Source of the DNA: an uncultured Campylobacter sp. | GTDB taxonomy: Bacteria; Campylobacterota; Campylobacteria; Campylobacterales; Campylobacteraceae | Length of the DNA stretch: 64,000 bases | Assembly: GCF_963526985.1 (NCBI RefSeq) | Contig: NZ_CAURPW010000006.1 | Coordinates: 62,001 to 126,000 of the forward strand | Direction: 5' to 3' | In this document: piece after piece, positions 35,417 to 44,268 of the stretch | Layout of the letters: every line of letters begins with the position of its first letter | Numbering within the stretch: position 1 is the first letter of the stretch | Program-made: the position numbers and the translations under genes | The notes under the pieces: generated by a model | Databases searched by the model: none | What the model was told of the DNA's origin: nothing | Seen by the model: the letters and a program-made list of their open reading frames with translations, nothing else

Positions 35417-36502
35417 TCATTTCCTAGCCGCTCTAACCGCGTCTAAAAGCGTTTCAAAGCCAACTTTGCTCGAATTTTCCACGTCTTTTAGGATTTCCAC
35501 TCCGGCGGCGTTATCCTTGCTACTATCTGCGAAAATTTTGATCGCCTTATCAAGTCCGCTATGTACGTTTTCGTGATCTCGAGAGATATCTTGCACCGTT
35601 TTTGCGTCTTTTACGATATTTTTGACCTTTTCGTTAAACCACTTACCAAAGCGGCAGCTACCTACGCTTGGTACGCCGTCAAATTCGCCGTTTAAAACGG
35701 CTCTATATCCGTTTAGTTTCATATTGATATGGTCGATTTTGCCGTTGCTGACGTTAACTTCGTTGGTTAAATTTAATGTTTGATTTAAGATATTTTGCGT
35801 ATTTTCGTTCACGCTTGCGATAGTACCTTGAAAATCGCTCAAAACGCGCATCACGTCGCCCGAAATTTTAGAGAAATTTTCGCTCATTCCTATCATCGTA
35901 TTTGAGCTTTGTTTAAGTCCGTTTATATTCACCTCGACTTCGAGAGTGGCTTTTTGCGTGCGTTCGGCGAGCTTTCGCACCTCATCGGCCACCACGGCAA
36001 ATCCGCGTCCGTGCTCGCCCGCGCGAGCCGCCTCGATAGCCGCGTTTAGAGCTAGCAAATTCGTCTGATCCGAGATATCTTTGATGAGATTTATAATCTC
36101 CACGATCGACATCACGCTGTTGTTTAGCGACGAGGCGTCGTTTTGCAAGTCGCCGCTCATTTGCTGGACGTTTTCCATCGAACTAACGATAAAGCTCGTC
36201 TGTTCGCGCAGTTCACCGGTCTTAGTAAACGTTAGGTTATTTAGCTCGTTTATATTTTCGAGCATTTTTAGGTTTTCTTCCATCGTACCTTGCAAGAAAT
36301 TTATACCGTCGGCGTAGCTAGCCAGCAGAAGTTTCGTAGCATTTTCGTTGGTTTTTGGCTCGTTATACTCGCTCGTTGCACTTGATTTTGCCGCTTCCAG
36401 CTCGCTTTGCAGTTGCTTTATCTGCGCTTTTAGACTTTCGTTTTCCTGCGATATAGCCGCATTTTTGCTCTCTAGCTCTTTTTTATAGCCGCTTCCAAAC
36501 AT
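35417..36502 (-). CDS. cytoplasmic methyl-accepting chemotaxis protein with CZB domain (TlpD-like)
   Basis: 361 residues with no membrane helix. An N-terminal coiled coil (1-45) is followed by the chemoreceptor signalling domain with the conserved tip region IKDISDQTNLLALNAAIEAAR and RKLAERTQKA. The C-terminal CZB zinc-binding domain has the ligand pattern H (DHINMKLNGY), C (SCRFGKWF), and H..H (DHENVH). Soluble CZB chemoreceptors such as Helicobacter TlpD respond to oxidants, hypochlorous acid or zinc. It starts after AGGAGGAAAGG. It stands alone, without chemotaxis kinase genes nearby. Confidence 0.92.
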   Translation of the reverse strand: MFGSGYKKELESKNAAISQENESLKAQIKQLQSELEAAKSSATSEYNEPKTNENATKLLLASYADGINFLQGTMEENLKMLENINELNNLTFTKTGELREQTSFIVSSMENVQQMSGDLQNDASSLNNSVMSIVEIINLIKDISDQTNLLALNAAIEAARAGEHGRGFAVVADEVRKLAERTQKATLEVEVNINGLKQSSNTMIGMSENFSKISGDVMRVLSDFQGTIASVNENTQNILNQTLNLTNEVNVSNGKIDHINMKLNGYRAVLNGEFDGVPSVGSCRFGKWFNEKVKNIVKDAKTVQDISRDHENVHSGLDKAIKIFADSSKDNAAGVEILKDVENSSKVGFETLLDAVRAARK

Positions 36503-36569
36503 CCTTTCCTCCTTAAATTTTTCTATAATTATAATTAAATTTTCGCCTTTTGGCGATAAATTTTAAAAT

Positions 36570-37967
36570 TTATTTATCTTTCAGCCACCCGTTTAAAATT
36601 TCAATCTGCGCCGCCACGCTCTCATTCGCCGTGCCTCCTTGCGACTTGCGCGCCTCCTTAGAAGCGTTTAGATCAAGAAATTTAACCGCACCCGCGTCCA
36701 AGCTTTCATCCACGCTTGCAAGCTGCTGCGCGTTTAGCTCGCTAAGATCCAAACCTAAATTTTCCGCATACGCCACCGCCTTGCCCGTGATGAAGTGCGC
36801 CTGTCTAAACGGCACGTTTTTCTCCCGCACGAGATAATCAGCCAGATCGGTCGCCGTGAGGTGCCCGCGCCTGGTCATCGCGAGCATATTTTGCTCGTTA
36901 AATTTAGCCGTTTTTAGCATCTGTTTTAAAATTTCAAGGCTCGCAAGCGCAGTAGAGACGCTGTCGAAAACGCCCTCCTTATCCTCCTGCATATCCTTGT
37001 TGTAGGCTAGCGGCAAGCCCTTCATCACCGTTAGCAACGCGACGAGATTGCCGTTTACTCGCCCCGTTTTGCCGCGGATTAGCTCGCACACGTCGGGGTT
37101 TTTCTTCTGCGGCATGATCGAGCTACCCGTGCTGTACGCGTCGCTGATCGTCACAAATCCAAACTCCTGCGAGCTCCACAAGATGAGCTCCTCGCACAGG
37201 CGCGACGCATGCGTCATCAGCACGCTTACGTTAAACAAAATCTCCAGCGCAAAATCGCGGTCGCTAACGCTATCCATCGCGTTTGGCGTCACTCCCGCAA
37301 AGCCTAGCTGCTGCGCGACCAGCTCACGGTTTATCGGATGCGGCGTGCCCGCAAGCGCGGCGGAGCCTAGCGGACAGAGGTTATTTCGCTCGCGCGAGCT
37401 AGCAAAGCGCTCGTAGTCGCGGCGAAACATAAACGCATAAGCTAGCAAATGATAGGCAAGGCTCACGGGCTGGGCGTGCTGAAGGTGCGTGTAGCCGGGC
37501 ATCAGCGTGTCCGCGTGCTCGCTAGCTATATCTCGCAAAGCGGCGACTAGTTCGCGGATCTTTTCGGCGATTGCAGCGCCGCTTTTAAGCACGTAGAGGC
37601 GAAAATCAAGCGCGACCTGATCGTTTCTGCTGCGCGCGGTGTGTAGCCTGCCGCCAAGATCGCTTCCGATGAGCTCGCTTAGGCGCTTTTCGACCGCCAT
37701 ATGAATGTCCTCGTCGGCGGTTTTAAACTCAAATTTACCGCTTTTTATCTCCTCAAACACGGCGTCAAGCCCCGCGACGATCTTTTCGCTCTCCTCAGGC
37801 TTTAAAATCCCGCAGGCGCCGAGCATCCGAGCGTGCGCCTTGCTGCCCGCGATGTCCTCCTGCCAAAGCGCCCTATCAAAGCCGATCGAGGCGTTAAACT
37901 CCTCCAAAAGCTCGCTACTCTCACCGCTAAACCTACCCGACCACATTTTTTTTGGATTTTCTTGCAT
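36570..37967 (-). CDS. argH: argininosuccinate lyase
   Basis: A 465-residue protein with the fumarase/aspartase-superfamily signature GSSIMPQKKNPDVCELIRG, the N-terminal MWSGRFSGE start, HTARSRNDQVALDFRLYV and the catalytic region TPGYTHLQHAQPVS-like (LMPGYTHLQHAQPVSLAY). It makes arginine and fumarate in the last step of arginine synthesis. Full length, good ribosome site (AAAGGAAAAACG). Confidence 0.97.
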   Translation of the reverse strand: MQENPKKMWSGRFSGESSELLEEFNASIGFDRALWQEDIAGSKAHARMLGACGILKPEESEKIVAGLDAVFEEIKSGKFEFKTADEDIHMAVEKRLSELIGSDLGGRLHTARSRNDQVALDFRLYVLKSGAAIAEKIRELVAALRDIASEHADTLMPGYTHLQHAQPVSLAYHLLAYAFMFRRDYERFASSRERNNLCPLGSAALAGTPHPINRELVAQQLGFAGVTPNAMDSVSDRDFALEILFNVSVLMTHASRLCEELILWSSQEFGFVTISDAYSTGSSIMPQKKNPDVCELIRGKTGRVNGNLVALLTVMKGLPLAYNKDMQEDKEGVFDSVSTALASLEILKQMLKTAKFNEQNMLAMTRRGHLTATDLADYLVREKNVPFRQAHFITGKAVAYAENLGLDLSELNAQQLASVDESLDAGAVKFLDLNASKEARKSQGGTANESVAAQIEILNGWLKDK

Positions 37968-38075
37968 CGTTTTTCCTTTTTGCGCTAAATTTTGGCTTTG
38001 ATTTTAGCTCAAATCCACTTAAATTTCACGCCGTATTCACTCTGCGCGGCTAAAATGAACGAAAAAGGAGCAAAA

Positions 38076-38507
38076 ATGAAAAAGCGAATTTATCACGTAA
38101 GCGAGGTCGCAAAGAGCGGAGAAAAGGCGAGAAAAACGATATTTTGCGAGACGGACGCCACTAGCTGCGCGGTCTGGGTCGTGCGAGCCGGCCAAGAAGT
38201 CGCGGTGCACGCACACACTAAAAGCGACGACGTGTGGGTGTGCTTGCAAGGCGAGGGCGTGTTTTATCTTAGCAAAGAGGGTACGAGCGAGGCCGAAAAG
38301 ACGGCGGGCGGACTTTTGGATAACGGCGAGCAGGTAAATTTTAAGAGTGAGCGACCCGCTAAATACAGGCAAGTCTCGGTCAAAAAGGGCGATGTGGTGA
38401 TCTCGGCTAAGGGCGAGTGCCACGGCATGAAAAACACCGGCAAGGAGGATTTTATCTTTATCAGCGTTATCACGCCGTTGCCCGCTGATTACGTGGCGCT
38501 GGGGTAA
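38076..38507 (+). CDS. cupin domain protein
   Basis: 143 residues from the ATG at 38076, which follows AAAAAGGAGCAAAA. An in-frame upstream start near 37992 has no ribosome site. Cupin motif 1 reads GQEVAVHAHTKSDDVWVCLQG, with the usual Glu replaced by Asp, and motif 2 reads GDVVISAKGECHGMKN. The metal site appears complete (two His, Asp, His). Function and substrate are unknown. Confidence 0.85.
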   Translation: MKKRIYHVSEVAKSGEKARKTIFCETDATSCAVWVVRAGQEVAVHAHTKSDDVWVCLQGEGVFYLSKEGTSEAEKTAGGLLDNGEQVNFKSERPAKYRQVSVKKGDVVISAKGECHGMKNTGKEDFIFISVITPLPADYVALG

Positions 38508-38544
38508 ATTTAAGCTAGCAAGAGTGGGGCTTATCGCGTGGGAA

Positions 38545-38718
38545 ATGAAAATTTGTAGCATTTTAGGTATTTGTTGATTTTTGCTGCGTGTAAATTTGAC
38601 AAAAGCACATAGCGGCGAAATTTTAAAAATTTACGGCAGCAAGCTAAATTTGACGCCGATAAATAACGCTGAAGCGATCGCGGTGCACGGCGATAAATTT
38701 GAAATTTTAGGACGCTAA
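38545..38718 (+). pseudogene. possible N-terminal remnant of an exported amidohydrolase
   Basis: An ATG at 38545 starts MKICSILGIC, meets TGA at 38575, and continues in frame through SGEILKIYGSKLNLTPINNA and EAIAVHGDKFEILGR to TAA at 38718. The second part resembles the first strand of YtcJ-type amidohydrolases (a -G-K-I-x-T-P-x-x-N-A-E-A-I-A-V- pattern), and the first part a signal peptide. No C-terminal part follows. This is a weak call based on pattern memory. The TGA is not likely to be selenocysteine, since no stem-loop or redox motif fits. Confidence 0.3.
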
Positions 38719-38855
38719 ACTGCGGCGCGAAAGTAAAATTTAGCAATAAGCGCTTTGTAAAATTTACGCTTGCGTTCGCATATAAGGCGCAAGGCAGAAT
38801 TTAAATTTAGATGCGGTAAGCCGCTAACGAATAAATTTAATCAAAAGGATAAAAG

Positions 38856-39434
38856 ATGAAAATACTACTTATCAACGGCGGAGCGCCGTTTAACGGCAAT
38901 GGCGGCAAGCTAAGCAAAACCTTGCACGAGCTAGCCAAAAATACGCTGGAAGCCCTAGGGCACGAAACGCGCGAAACTACGATACATGAGGGCTACGACC
39001 TAGAGGGCGAGGTAGAGAAATTTCTATGGATGGATGCCGTGATCTGGCAGATGCCCGCGTGGTGGATGGGCGAGCCTTGGGTCGTTAAAAAATATATCGA
39101 CGAGGTGTTTATGAGCGGCATGGGCAAGATAGTGGCAAACGACGGACGGCACAGCGCGAGTCCAAACGACGGATACGGCACCGGCGGCCTGATAAAGGGC
39201 AAATCACATATGCTAAGCGTCACGTGGAATGCGCCGCTTCAGGCGTTTGACAAGCCAGGCGATTTTTTCGAGGGCGTGGGCGTAGACGGCGTTTATCTGC
39301 ATTTTCATAAGGCAAATGAGTTTTTAGGCACAAAAAGGCTGCCTACTTTTATGTGCAACGACGTCATTAAAAATCCCGACGTAGAGCGTTTTATGAGAGA
39401 TTACGAAGCGCATTTAAAAAAGGTTTTTGGCTGA
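38856..39434 (+). CDS. mdaB: NAD(P)H quinone reductase, MdaB-like flavodoxin-fold
   Basis: A 192-residue protein. It starts MKILLINGGAPF-type (flavin phosphate loop), followed by the MPAWWMGEPWVVKKYIDEVF block and GTGGLIKGKSHMLSVTWNAP, typical of MdaB. The enzyme reduces quinones by two electrons and protects against oxidative stress. Ribosome site AAAAGGATAAAAG. Its own transcription unit. Confidence 0.92.
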   Translation: MKILLINGGAPFNGNGGKLSKTLHELAKNTLEALGHETRETTIHEGYDLEGEVEKFLWMDAVIWQMPAWWMGEPWVVKKYIDEVFMSGMGKIVANDGRHSASPNDGYGTGGLIKGKSHMLSVTWNAPLQAFDKPGDFFEGVGVDGVYLHFHKANEFLGTKRLPTFMCNDVIKNPDVERFMRDYEAHLKKVFG

Positions 39435-39548
39435 TTGCGGCAGGCTAGCGCCCGGCCTGCTCGTTTGCGAAGCTAAATTTAACCGCCTTTGCTTTTAAAT
39501 TCGGCTCGGGGCAAAACGGCAAATTTAATCAAAATAAAAAGGAAAAAT

Positions 39549-39872
39549 ATGGCTTACCCGTTACTAGGCACGAAAATAGTGATAGACGAAGAGAAGGTTT
39601 TACGAGAGAAAAAGTATAGGCTAGACGTAATATACGAATATTTAGACAAGCTTGCCGAGCAGTGTAATTTGATTAGGATTGATAAAAATACTTTTCACGC
39701 GAAAGGGGATGAAAACGATTTATCAAATTTGGGTCTATTTATGTGTAAATACGCAGTAGAAAACGAGTGGCTAACCAAGAATATCAAAGAGTGGGTTTGC
39801 ATTAGCGAACGATGTGGAAATGAGGATATGGTAGCAAGATTTAAAAAAGAGAAAATGGGAATTTGGGAATGA
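39549..39872 (+). CDS. hypothetical protein
   Basis: 107 residues from the ATG at 39549 (AAAAAGGAAAAAT upstream). The sequence is charged and helical, with two cysteines (Cys in LGLFMCKYA and in WVCISERCG). No family is recognised. It may be co-transcribed with mdaB, 114 nt upstream. Confidence 0.65.
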   Translation: MAYPLLGTKIVIDEEKVLREKKYRLDVIYEYLDKLAEQCNLIRIDKNTFHAKGDENDLSNLGLFMCKYAVENEWLTKNIKEWVCISERCGNEDMVARFKKEKMGIWE

Positions 39873-39923
39873 ACGGCAAACGACGTATCCGCAAAAAACG
39901 CCCGTATGATGTTTGCGCGCCTT

Positions 39924-40205
39924 TTAGCTTGCACTTTGTAGGCTATTTGCGCCGCTCTCGCAGAGCTTAAATTTGCCATTAATTTTAAAAATTTGAAACG
40001 TAAATAACGTCATTTGAGATTTTATCGTCTCGTTTACGAAGCCCTCTTTGCAAAAGAGCGCGAGCATCGCCTCTACGTCTTTGACGCCGTATTTTAGCGC
40101 GTTTATATCAAGGTGCCAGCAGACGTTTTCAAGCGCTTCTGCGGCGTCTTGTTTAACGACTCTGGTTTCGCTAAAATTTTTCTTGCTAAATTTTACTCCG
40201 TGCAC
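39924..40205 (-). CDS. hypothetical protein, possibly a C-terminal remnant
   Basis: An open frame of about 93 codons that begins at GTG (40205) with no ribosome site. Its interior (DAAEALENVCWHLDINALKYG, then VEAMLALFCKEGFVNETIKS) looks like real protein. Upstream, across a TAA in the same frame, protein-like sequence continues (GQRLERAIYQSRFLKDTAK), so this could be the tail of a larger gene broken by a stop. Function unknown. Confidence 0.4.
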   Translation of the reverse strand: MHGVKFSKKNFSETRVVKQDAAEALENVCWHLDINALKYGVKDVEAMLALFCKEGFVNETIKSQMTLFTFQIFKINGKFKLCESGANSLQSAS

Positions 40206-40396
40206 CGTAAGCCGCGCTTAAAGCTTGCTATAAAGCATAAAATTCGCCGTTTTTGCCGTATCTTTCAAAAAACGGCTCTGATAAATCGCTCGTTCTAGGC
40301 GCTGCCCAGCCGAGGTAAATTTTAAGCCGCCCCAGCGCGCTAAAACGAAAGCGGGTAAAAATGGCAACTTTAAGCTTCGTTTGAAGTTTTAGATTA

Positions 40397-40402
40397 TATA
40401 AT
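40397..40402 (+). promoter_or_regulatory. -10 promoter element of the YceI-like gene
   Basis: TATAAT lies 49 bp upstream of the start codon of the YceI-like gene, which is also preceded by AAGGAGA. The leader contains two TTAATC-like words of unknown meaning. Confidence 0.4.
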
Positions 40403-40450
40403 TGCTGGCTTAATGATAGCAGTTATTAATCTTAATCTTAAGGAGAACGG

Positions 40451-40996
40451 ATGAGAAAAATCGTTTCTGGCGCGTTAATCGCCTCTTTATTTGCGGCTTC
40501 AGCATTTGCTTTTAGCGTAGAGGGCGAGCCTAACGTAAAATTCGTCGGCTATAAGCTGGCAAACAAAACAGGTGTTGAAGGCACGTTTAAAGAACTAGGC
40601 TTTAAAAGCGCGGAAAATGCTAATTTCGCGGATTTTTTAAAGAGCTTTGAATTTAACATCGATCCAAAAAACATAAACACAAAGCTCCCCGACCGCGATA
40701 AACGTATCGGCATAATCTTTGACGGCAACGCAATCGCGGCTAAAATCGTATCGGCTAGCGGCGACGATAAGGCCGGCGAAATAGAAGTCGAAGTAAGCGT
40801 AAAAGGAAATAGCAAAACCTACAAAACGCAGTATACGGTCGAGGGCGGCACGCTAAAAGCTAAAATCGGAGTCGATCTTTTAGCCGATCTAAAACTAGAC
40901 GAGACTTTTGCTAAATTTGCAACCGCAGCCAAGGCGTTTCACGGCGGCAAAAGCTATCCGGACGTAGAAATCTCGCTGGAAGCTAAAATAAAATAA
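40451..40996 (+). CDS. YceI-like exported lipid-binding protein
   Basis: A 181-residue protein with a signal peptide (1-20, ASAFA). The mature part has the lipocalin-like YceI barrel pattern: VKFVGYKLANKTGVEGTFKEL, then FLKSFEFNIDPKNINT and the ending YPDVEISLEAK. YceI proteins bind polyisoprenoids or similar lipids in the periplasm. Single-gene unit with a good promoter. Confidence 0.85.
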   Translation: MRKIVSGALIASLFAASAFAFSVEGEPNVKFVGYKLANKTGVEGTFKELGFKSAENANFADFLKSFEFNIDPKNINTKLPDRDKRIGIIFDGNAIAAKIVSASGDDKAGEIEVEVSVKGNSKTYKTQYTVEGGTLKAKIGVDLLADLKLDETFAKFATAAKAFHGGKSYPDVEISLEAKIK

Positions 40997-41234
40997 TCCT
41001 CAAAATTTGGCGCAAATGTAGGCAAGACTATGCCCGTTTGCGCCGAATTTATCTCTAAAACATAAAAACGACTCAAATTTAAGCAAATATCTTAAAAACG
41101 CGCCAGAGGTTACTGTGACGCAAAAAGTAGGCTAGATTAATTTACGCCGAGCCGTAAAACCGGAACGCTTAAATAATCGCTACCGAATTTAGCCTCGCTA
41201 GCAGCTGAGACTACGAGGCTAAACAAGGCTTTGT

Positions 41235-43391
41235 TTATTTTAGTAGTTTGTAAATTTTTGCTTTATTGCCCAGATAAACCTGCTCAAATAGATTTTTATC
41301 GTGATTATCCAGCAAAAACATCTGCACGAAGGCCGAATCGTAAGCTTTTTGATCTAAAATCAAAATCCTCTCGTAATCGGCCAAAAATAAAACATGGATA
41401 TCCGCGCTTTCGTCCAGCTTTTTATCGTTTTTTACGATGCTGCCGTCCGCGCCTCTGGCTATATGATGATGGGAATTTATTTTTACCTCTTTGCCGTTAT
41501 GTAGTAGATACGGACTGTCTATGCCGGGCAACGTCCAGCCGCCGCCTAGGTCTAGCTTGCCGTCAGCTTCTATGGTAAACTGATAGCCGATGTGCACCGT
41601 TCTATCCAGTCGCTCCTCGCCCGTAGCGATATTTATGGAGGTAAATTTTAAAATAGCAGGTAGCATGTCTATTATCTCGGGCACGAAGTAATAATAAACG
41701 TCTCTCGTTTTTTTAGGAAGCTTAAAATTTTCGTCGTTTAGAGATTTTAAAAATTTATTTATATCTTTTTCGCCGTAGTCTTTTTGCGCTCTTAACAATA
41801 ATGAACCGGGCTTTTCATCCAGACTTTTTTCGATGTATTCTACGCTTAGTCTTGCCATGTTAGCCGAAGCGGTTTGATTTTCGTTTAGCATAAAGGCCGA
41901 TAAAAAGGCGTATTCGCCTATCTGCCTGCTGCCGGGGTCTGAGACCACTTTGACGTCGGCATAATATCTAATCAAATATCCAAAATCCCACCAAGATACC
42001 GCATAATCCTCTCTACTAACCTTATCTTTTAGCTGCACTAAAGGTGCGATAGAGCTCTTAAAAAGTGTAGGCGGAACGAGAAATCTATATATAAAATCGA
42101 CATTAGGAGTCAAGGCTAGGCATGCCAGCAAAACGGTCATGGCGTTTTTTAGCCATCTTCTGATACCGAAATACTCAAATGTAAAATATATAAAATAAGC
42201 AAATCCTAGCGCGGCAACGGGCGTAATATACATAGCAAACCTAACCCCTCCGACAAACGATAAAAACCCGAGCGCCGCCATAGGAAGAGCTAGGATAAAG
42301 GAGCGAAATTTAATAACCAGCAAAACAAGACCCGCCATAGAAACTATAAAGGTAATAACGTTTCCGGCCGCATATATCGCAAAGGTGTTAAAAGATATGT
42401 TAGCCGCCTCGATGACGGTCTTTCTGGTGCTATAAAAATGAAGCGTCTCTAAAGTTCCTCCTACGTTTTTATTTATATAAACGTCAAGTACGTATAAAAC
42501 CGGCTCAAATCCGCCAAAGCTCACAAATAAAATCGCTACGAATAAGCCTGCGCCGATAACGGCCTTTTTGCCTAAAGAAACGGAAGCTTTCGCCATAAAA
42601 AAATATAACGCCGCTATAAGAACGACTTTTAGGGCCAAAACGTAATTAACGATCATTTCGCCTTCGCTGCGATAATCAAATCTAATAAGAGCGACCGCCA
42701 TCAGTATCGCCGCTTTGTAGTTTACGTCATTTCGCCTATCTGCTACTAGCGTATATAATAAAAACGTAACCAAAAGGCTTAAATTTAACGAATACGAGCT
42801 AACGTACCACCAAGAATAAAGCGCGGTAAAAACGGCCGGTAAAAATATATCTTTATTAGAGCGACTTTTTACGAGTTTGATTAAAGACCAAACCGTTAGC
42901 GCGGGCAGGGTTATGTTTAGCATATCGCTATCAAAATATCCGCCCATAGTCCTGATATAGTACCCAGGCGCCGAAACGGCTAACAAAGACGCCACGACGC
43001 CGACGCTTAGCATTTTGTATTCTCTTGATATTAAGATGACGGGCACCGCTAGCAAAGGAGATAAAAATATACTCGAATAAAATGCAACAGTATCTACGTT
43101 AGAGGATAAAATATTGCTTATTAAAAACGTTAGCGTCGGGATGGAAGCACCGTACGGACTAAGGTCGCCTTTTTGATGAAAGCCCGCTAACATATCGCGC
43201 GCCCCCTCCGCGTTAGCAAACGCATCGTTAGTAGTTAGCAGCGGCACGCCGTTAAGCCAAAACTCGTCCATGCCTAACGTCCAAACGACCCAATAATACC
43301 TGCATATCACGCCGAATATATAAACCAGCGTCATAACTAAAAAAATATCTCTGCGAGAATACTCGCCGCTAAAAACCGTGTTTTGTTGCAT
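41235..43391 (-). CDS. STT3/PglB-type oligosaccharyltransferase, divergent and solitary
   Basis: A 718-residue protein. About 11-13 membrane helices fill the first 440 residues, followed by a periplasmic domain. The first catalytic loop has TNDAFANAEGARD, equivalent to the D-x-x-x-A-E-G-A-R-D region of PglB. A TVIEA segment fits the TIxE loop, and the signature is SWWDFGYLIRYYADV where C. jejuni PglB has WWDYG. The next motif, VSDPGSRQIGEYAF, also differs from C. jejuni PglB. No pgl glycan genes are near, so it may be a second enzyme acting with a glycan built elsewhere. The start follows TAAGGACGTAA. Confidence 0.9.
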   Translation of the reverse strand: MQQNTVFSGEYSRRDIFLVMTLVYIFGVICRYYWVVWTLGMDEFWLNGVPLLTTNDAFANAEGARDMLAGFHQKGDLSPYGASIPTLTFLISNILSSNVDTVAFYSSIFLSPLLAVPVILISREYKMLSVGVVASLLAVSAPGYYIRTMGGYFDSDMLNITLPALTVWSLIKLVKSRSNKDIFLPAVFTALYSWWYVSSYSLNLSLLVTFLLYTLVADRRNDVNYKAAILMAVALIRFDYRSEGEMIVNYVLALKVVLIAALYFFMAKASVSLGKKAVIGAGLFVAILFVSFGGFEPVLYVLDVYINKNVGGTLETLHFYSTRKTVIEAANISFNTFAIYAAGNVITFIVSMAGLVLLVIKFRSFILALPMAALGFLSFVGGVRFAMYITPVAALGFAYFIYFTFEYFGIRRWLKNAMTVLLACLALTPNVDFIYRFLVPPTLFKSSIAPLVQLKDKVSREDYAVSWWDFGYLIRYYADVKVVSDPGSRQIGEYAFLSAFMLNENQTASANMARLSVEYIEKSLDEKPGSLLLRAQKDYGEKDINKFLKSLNDENFKLPKKTRDVYYYFVPEIIDMLPAILKFTSINIATGEERLDRTVHIGYQFTIEADGKLDLGGGWTLPGIDSPYLLHNGKEVKINSHHHIARGADGSIVKNDKKLDESADIHVLFLADYERILILDQKAYDSAFVQMFLLDNHDKNLFEQVYLGNKAKIYKLLK

Positions 43392-43612
43392 TTACGTCCT
43401 TAAATTTACCCGCGCAAAGCAAACTAGCCGAATTGCCGGGTCATTTTTTATTTAATTCACGTTTATTATAGCAAAAATTGCGCCGATTTTAATGCCGATA
43501 TAAAATTTAACCGCGGGTAACGCTTTTTAAGCGCTAAATTTATGCTTGCGCTTAGCGCTTTAATATCCGTATTTACGCCGCCGTTTGGTATAATTTACAA
43601 AAAGGAGCAAAG

Positions 43613-44071
43613 ATGACGGTAAAAGAAAATAAAAAAGGCGCAGCAAGCGCATTATTTTTGGCGGTTGCGCTATTTTGCGCGGGTTTTGCGGGATATTTTT
43701 ATTACGGGATAGGCGGCACGGGCATTTTTACGATGGCCGTTGCCGTGATCTGCGCGGTTTTTTGCGTAAAAAAGATATTTCAAGTTAGTTTTTTGCGTAT
43801 CGATGGCGACGGATTTTTAGTGCAAAAAGGCGGTAAAAATGCCAAATTTTACTTTAAAGATATCAAGCAAATCAGCATCCGCGAGATAGACGCCAAGCGC
43901 AAAATAGACGTTTTAAACGTAAAATTTAAAAAAGGCGGGCTAGACCGCGAGCTAGCATACGGTCTCATGCAGCCTACCGGCGACGATGATGCCGTGATAT
44001 ACGATAAATACGAGCTCTCAAAGCATGAAATTTTTAAAATTTTAAAGCAGAAATTTGAAAAGCAAAGCTAG
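43613..44071 (+). CDS. membrane-anchored protein with PH-like C-terminal domain
   Basis: 152 residues. Two membrane helices (about 10-30 and 34-52) are followed by a beta-rich domain (SFLRIDGDGFLVQKGGK, then FKDIKQISIREIDAK and NVKFKKGGLDRE) that resembles bacterial PH domains. The start follows AAAAGGAGCAAAG. A diverged copy of its last 50 codons reappears at 49432-49582, on the far side of the envelope operon. Function unknown. Confidence 0.75.
   Translation: MTVKENKKGAASALFLAVALFCAGFAGYFYYGIGGTGIFTMAVAVICAVFCVKKIFQVSFLRIDGDGFLVQKGGKNAKFYFKDIKQISIREIDAKRKIDVLNVKFKKGGLDRELAYGLMQPTGDDDAVIYDKYELSKHEIFKILKQKFEKQS
43908..44058 (+). repeat. flanking direct repeat, copy 1 (3' end of the PH-like gene)
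   Basis: About 150 bp of the PH-like gene's 3' end match 49432-49582 with scattered substitutions and one single-base gap. Together the copies bracket the five-gene envelope operon. Confidence 0.9.
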
Positions 44072-44268
44072 GACGCAAATTTATGCCTCTAAAATCGGTA
44101 AAATTTTTTTCATAACGAGCGAGGCGATTTGCTCTTATAGTAAATCTTTATTTTAATTTATACGCAAGATGGTGTTTTAAAGATTTTGTGATTTTGCTTA
44201 ATATTCATTTAATATCATTTGATGCAACATTATACAAGTATTACTAAAATCTAAAATCTAGGGGCAAG

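Noticed and set aside
38545..38577. TGA at 38575 as a second selenocysteine codon
   Set aside because: Although a Cys precedes it, no SECIS-like stem-loop follows, the frame ends soon after and the downstream part resembles a broken amidohydrolase.
41231..41578. 115-codon plus frame opposite the end of the oligosaccharyltransferase gene
   Set aside because: It is a shadow of the PglB-like coding sequence on the other strand.
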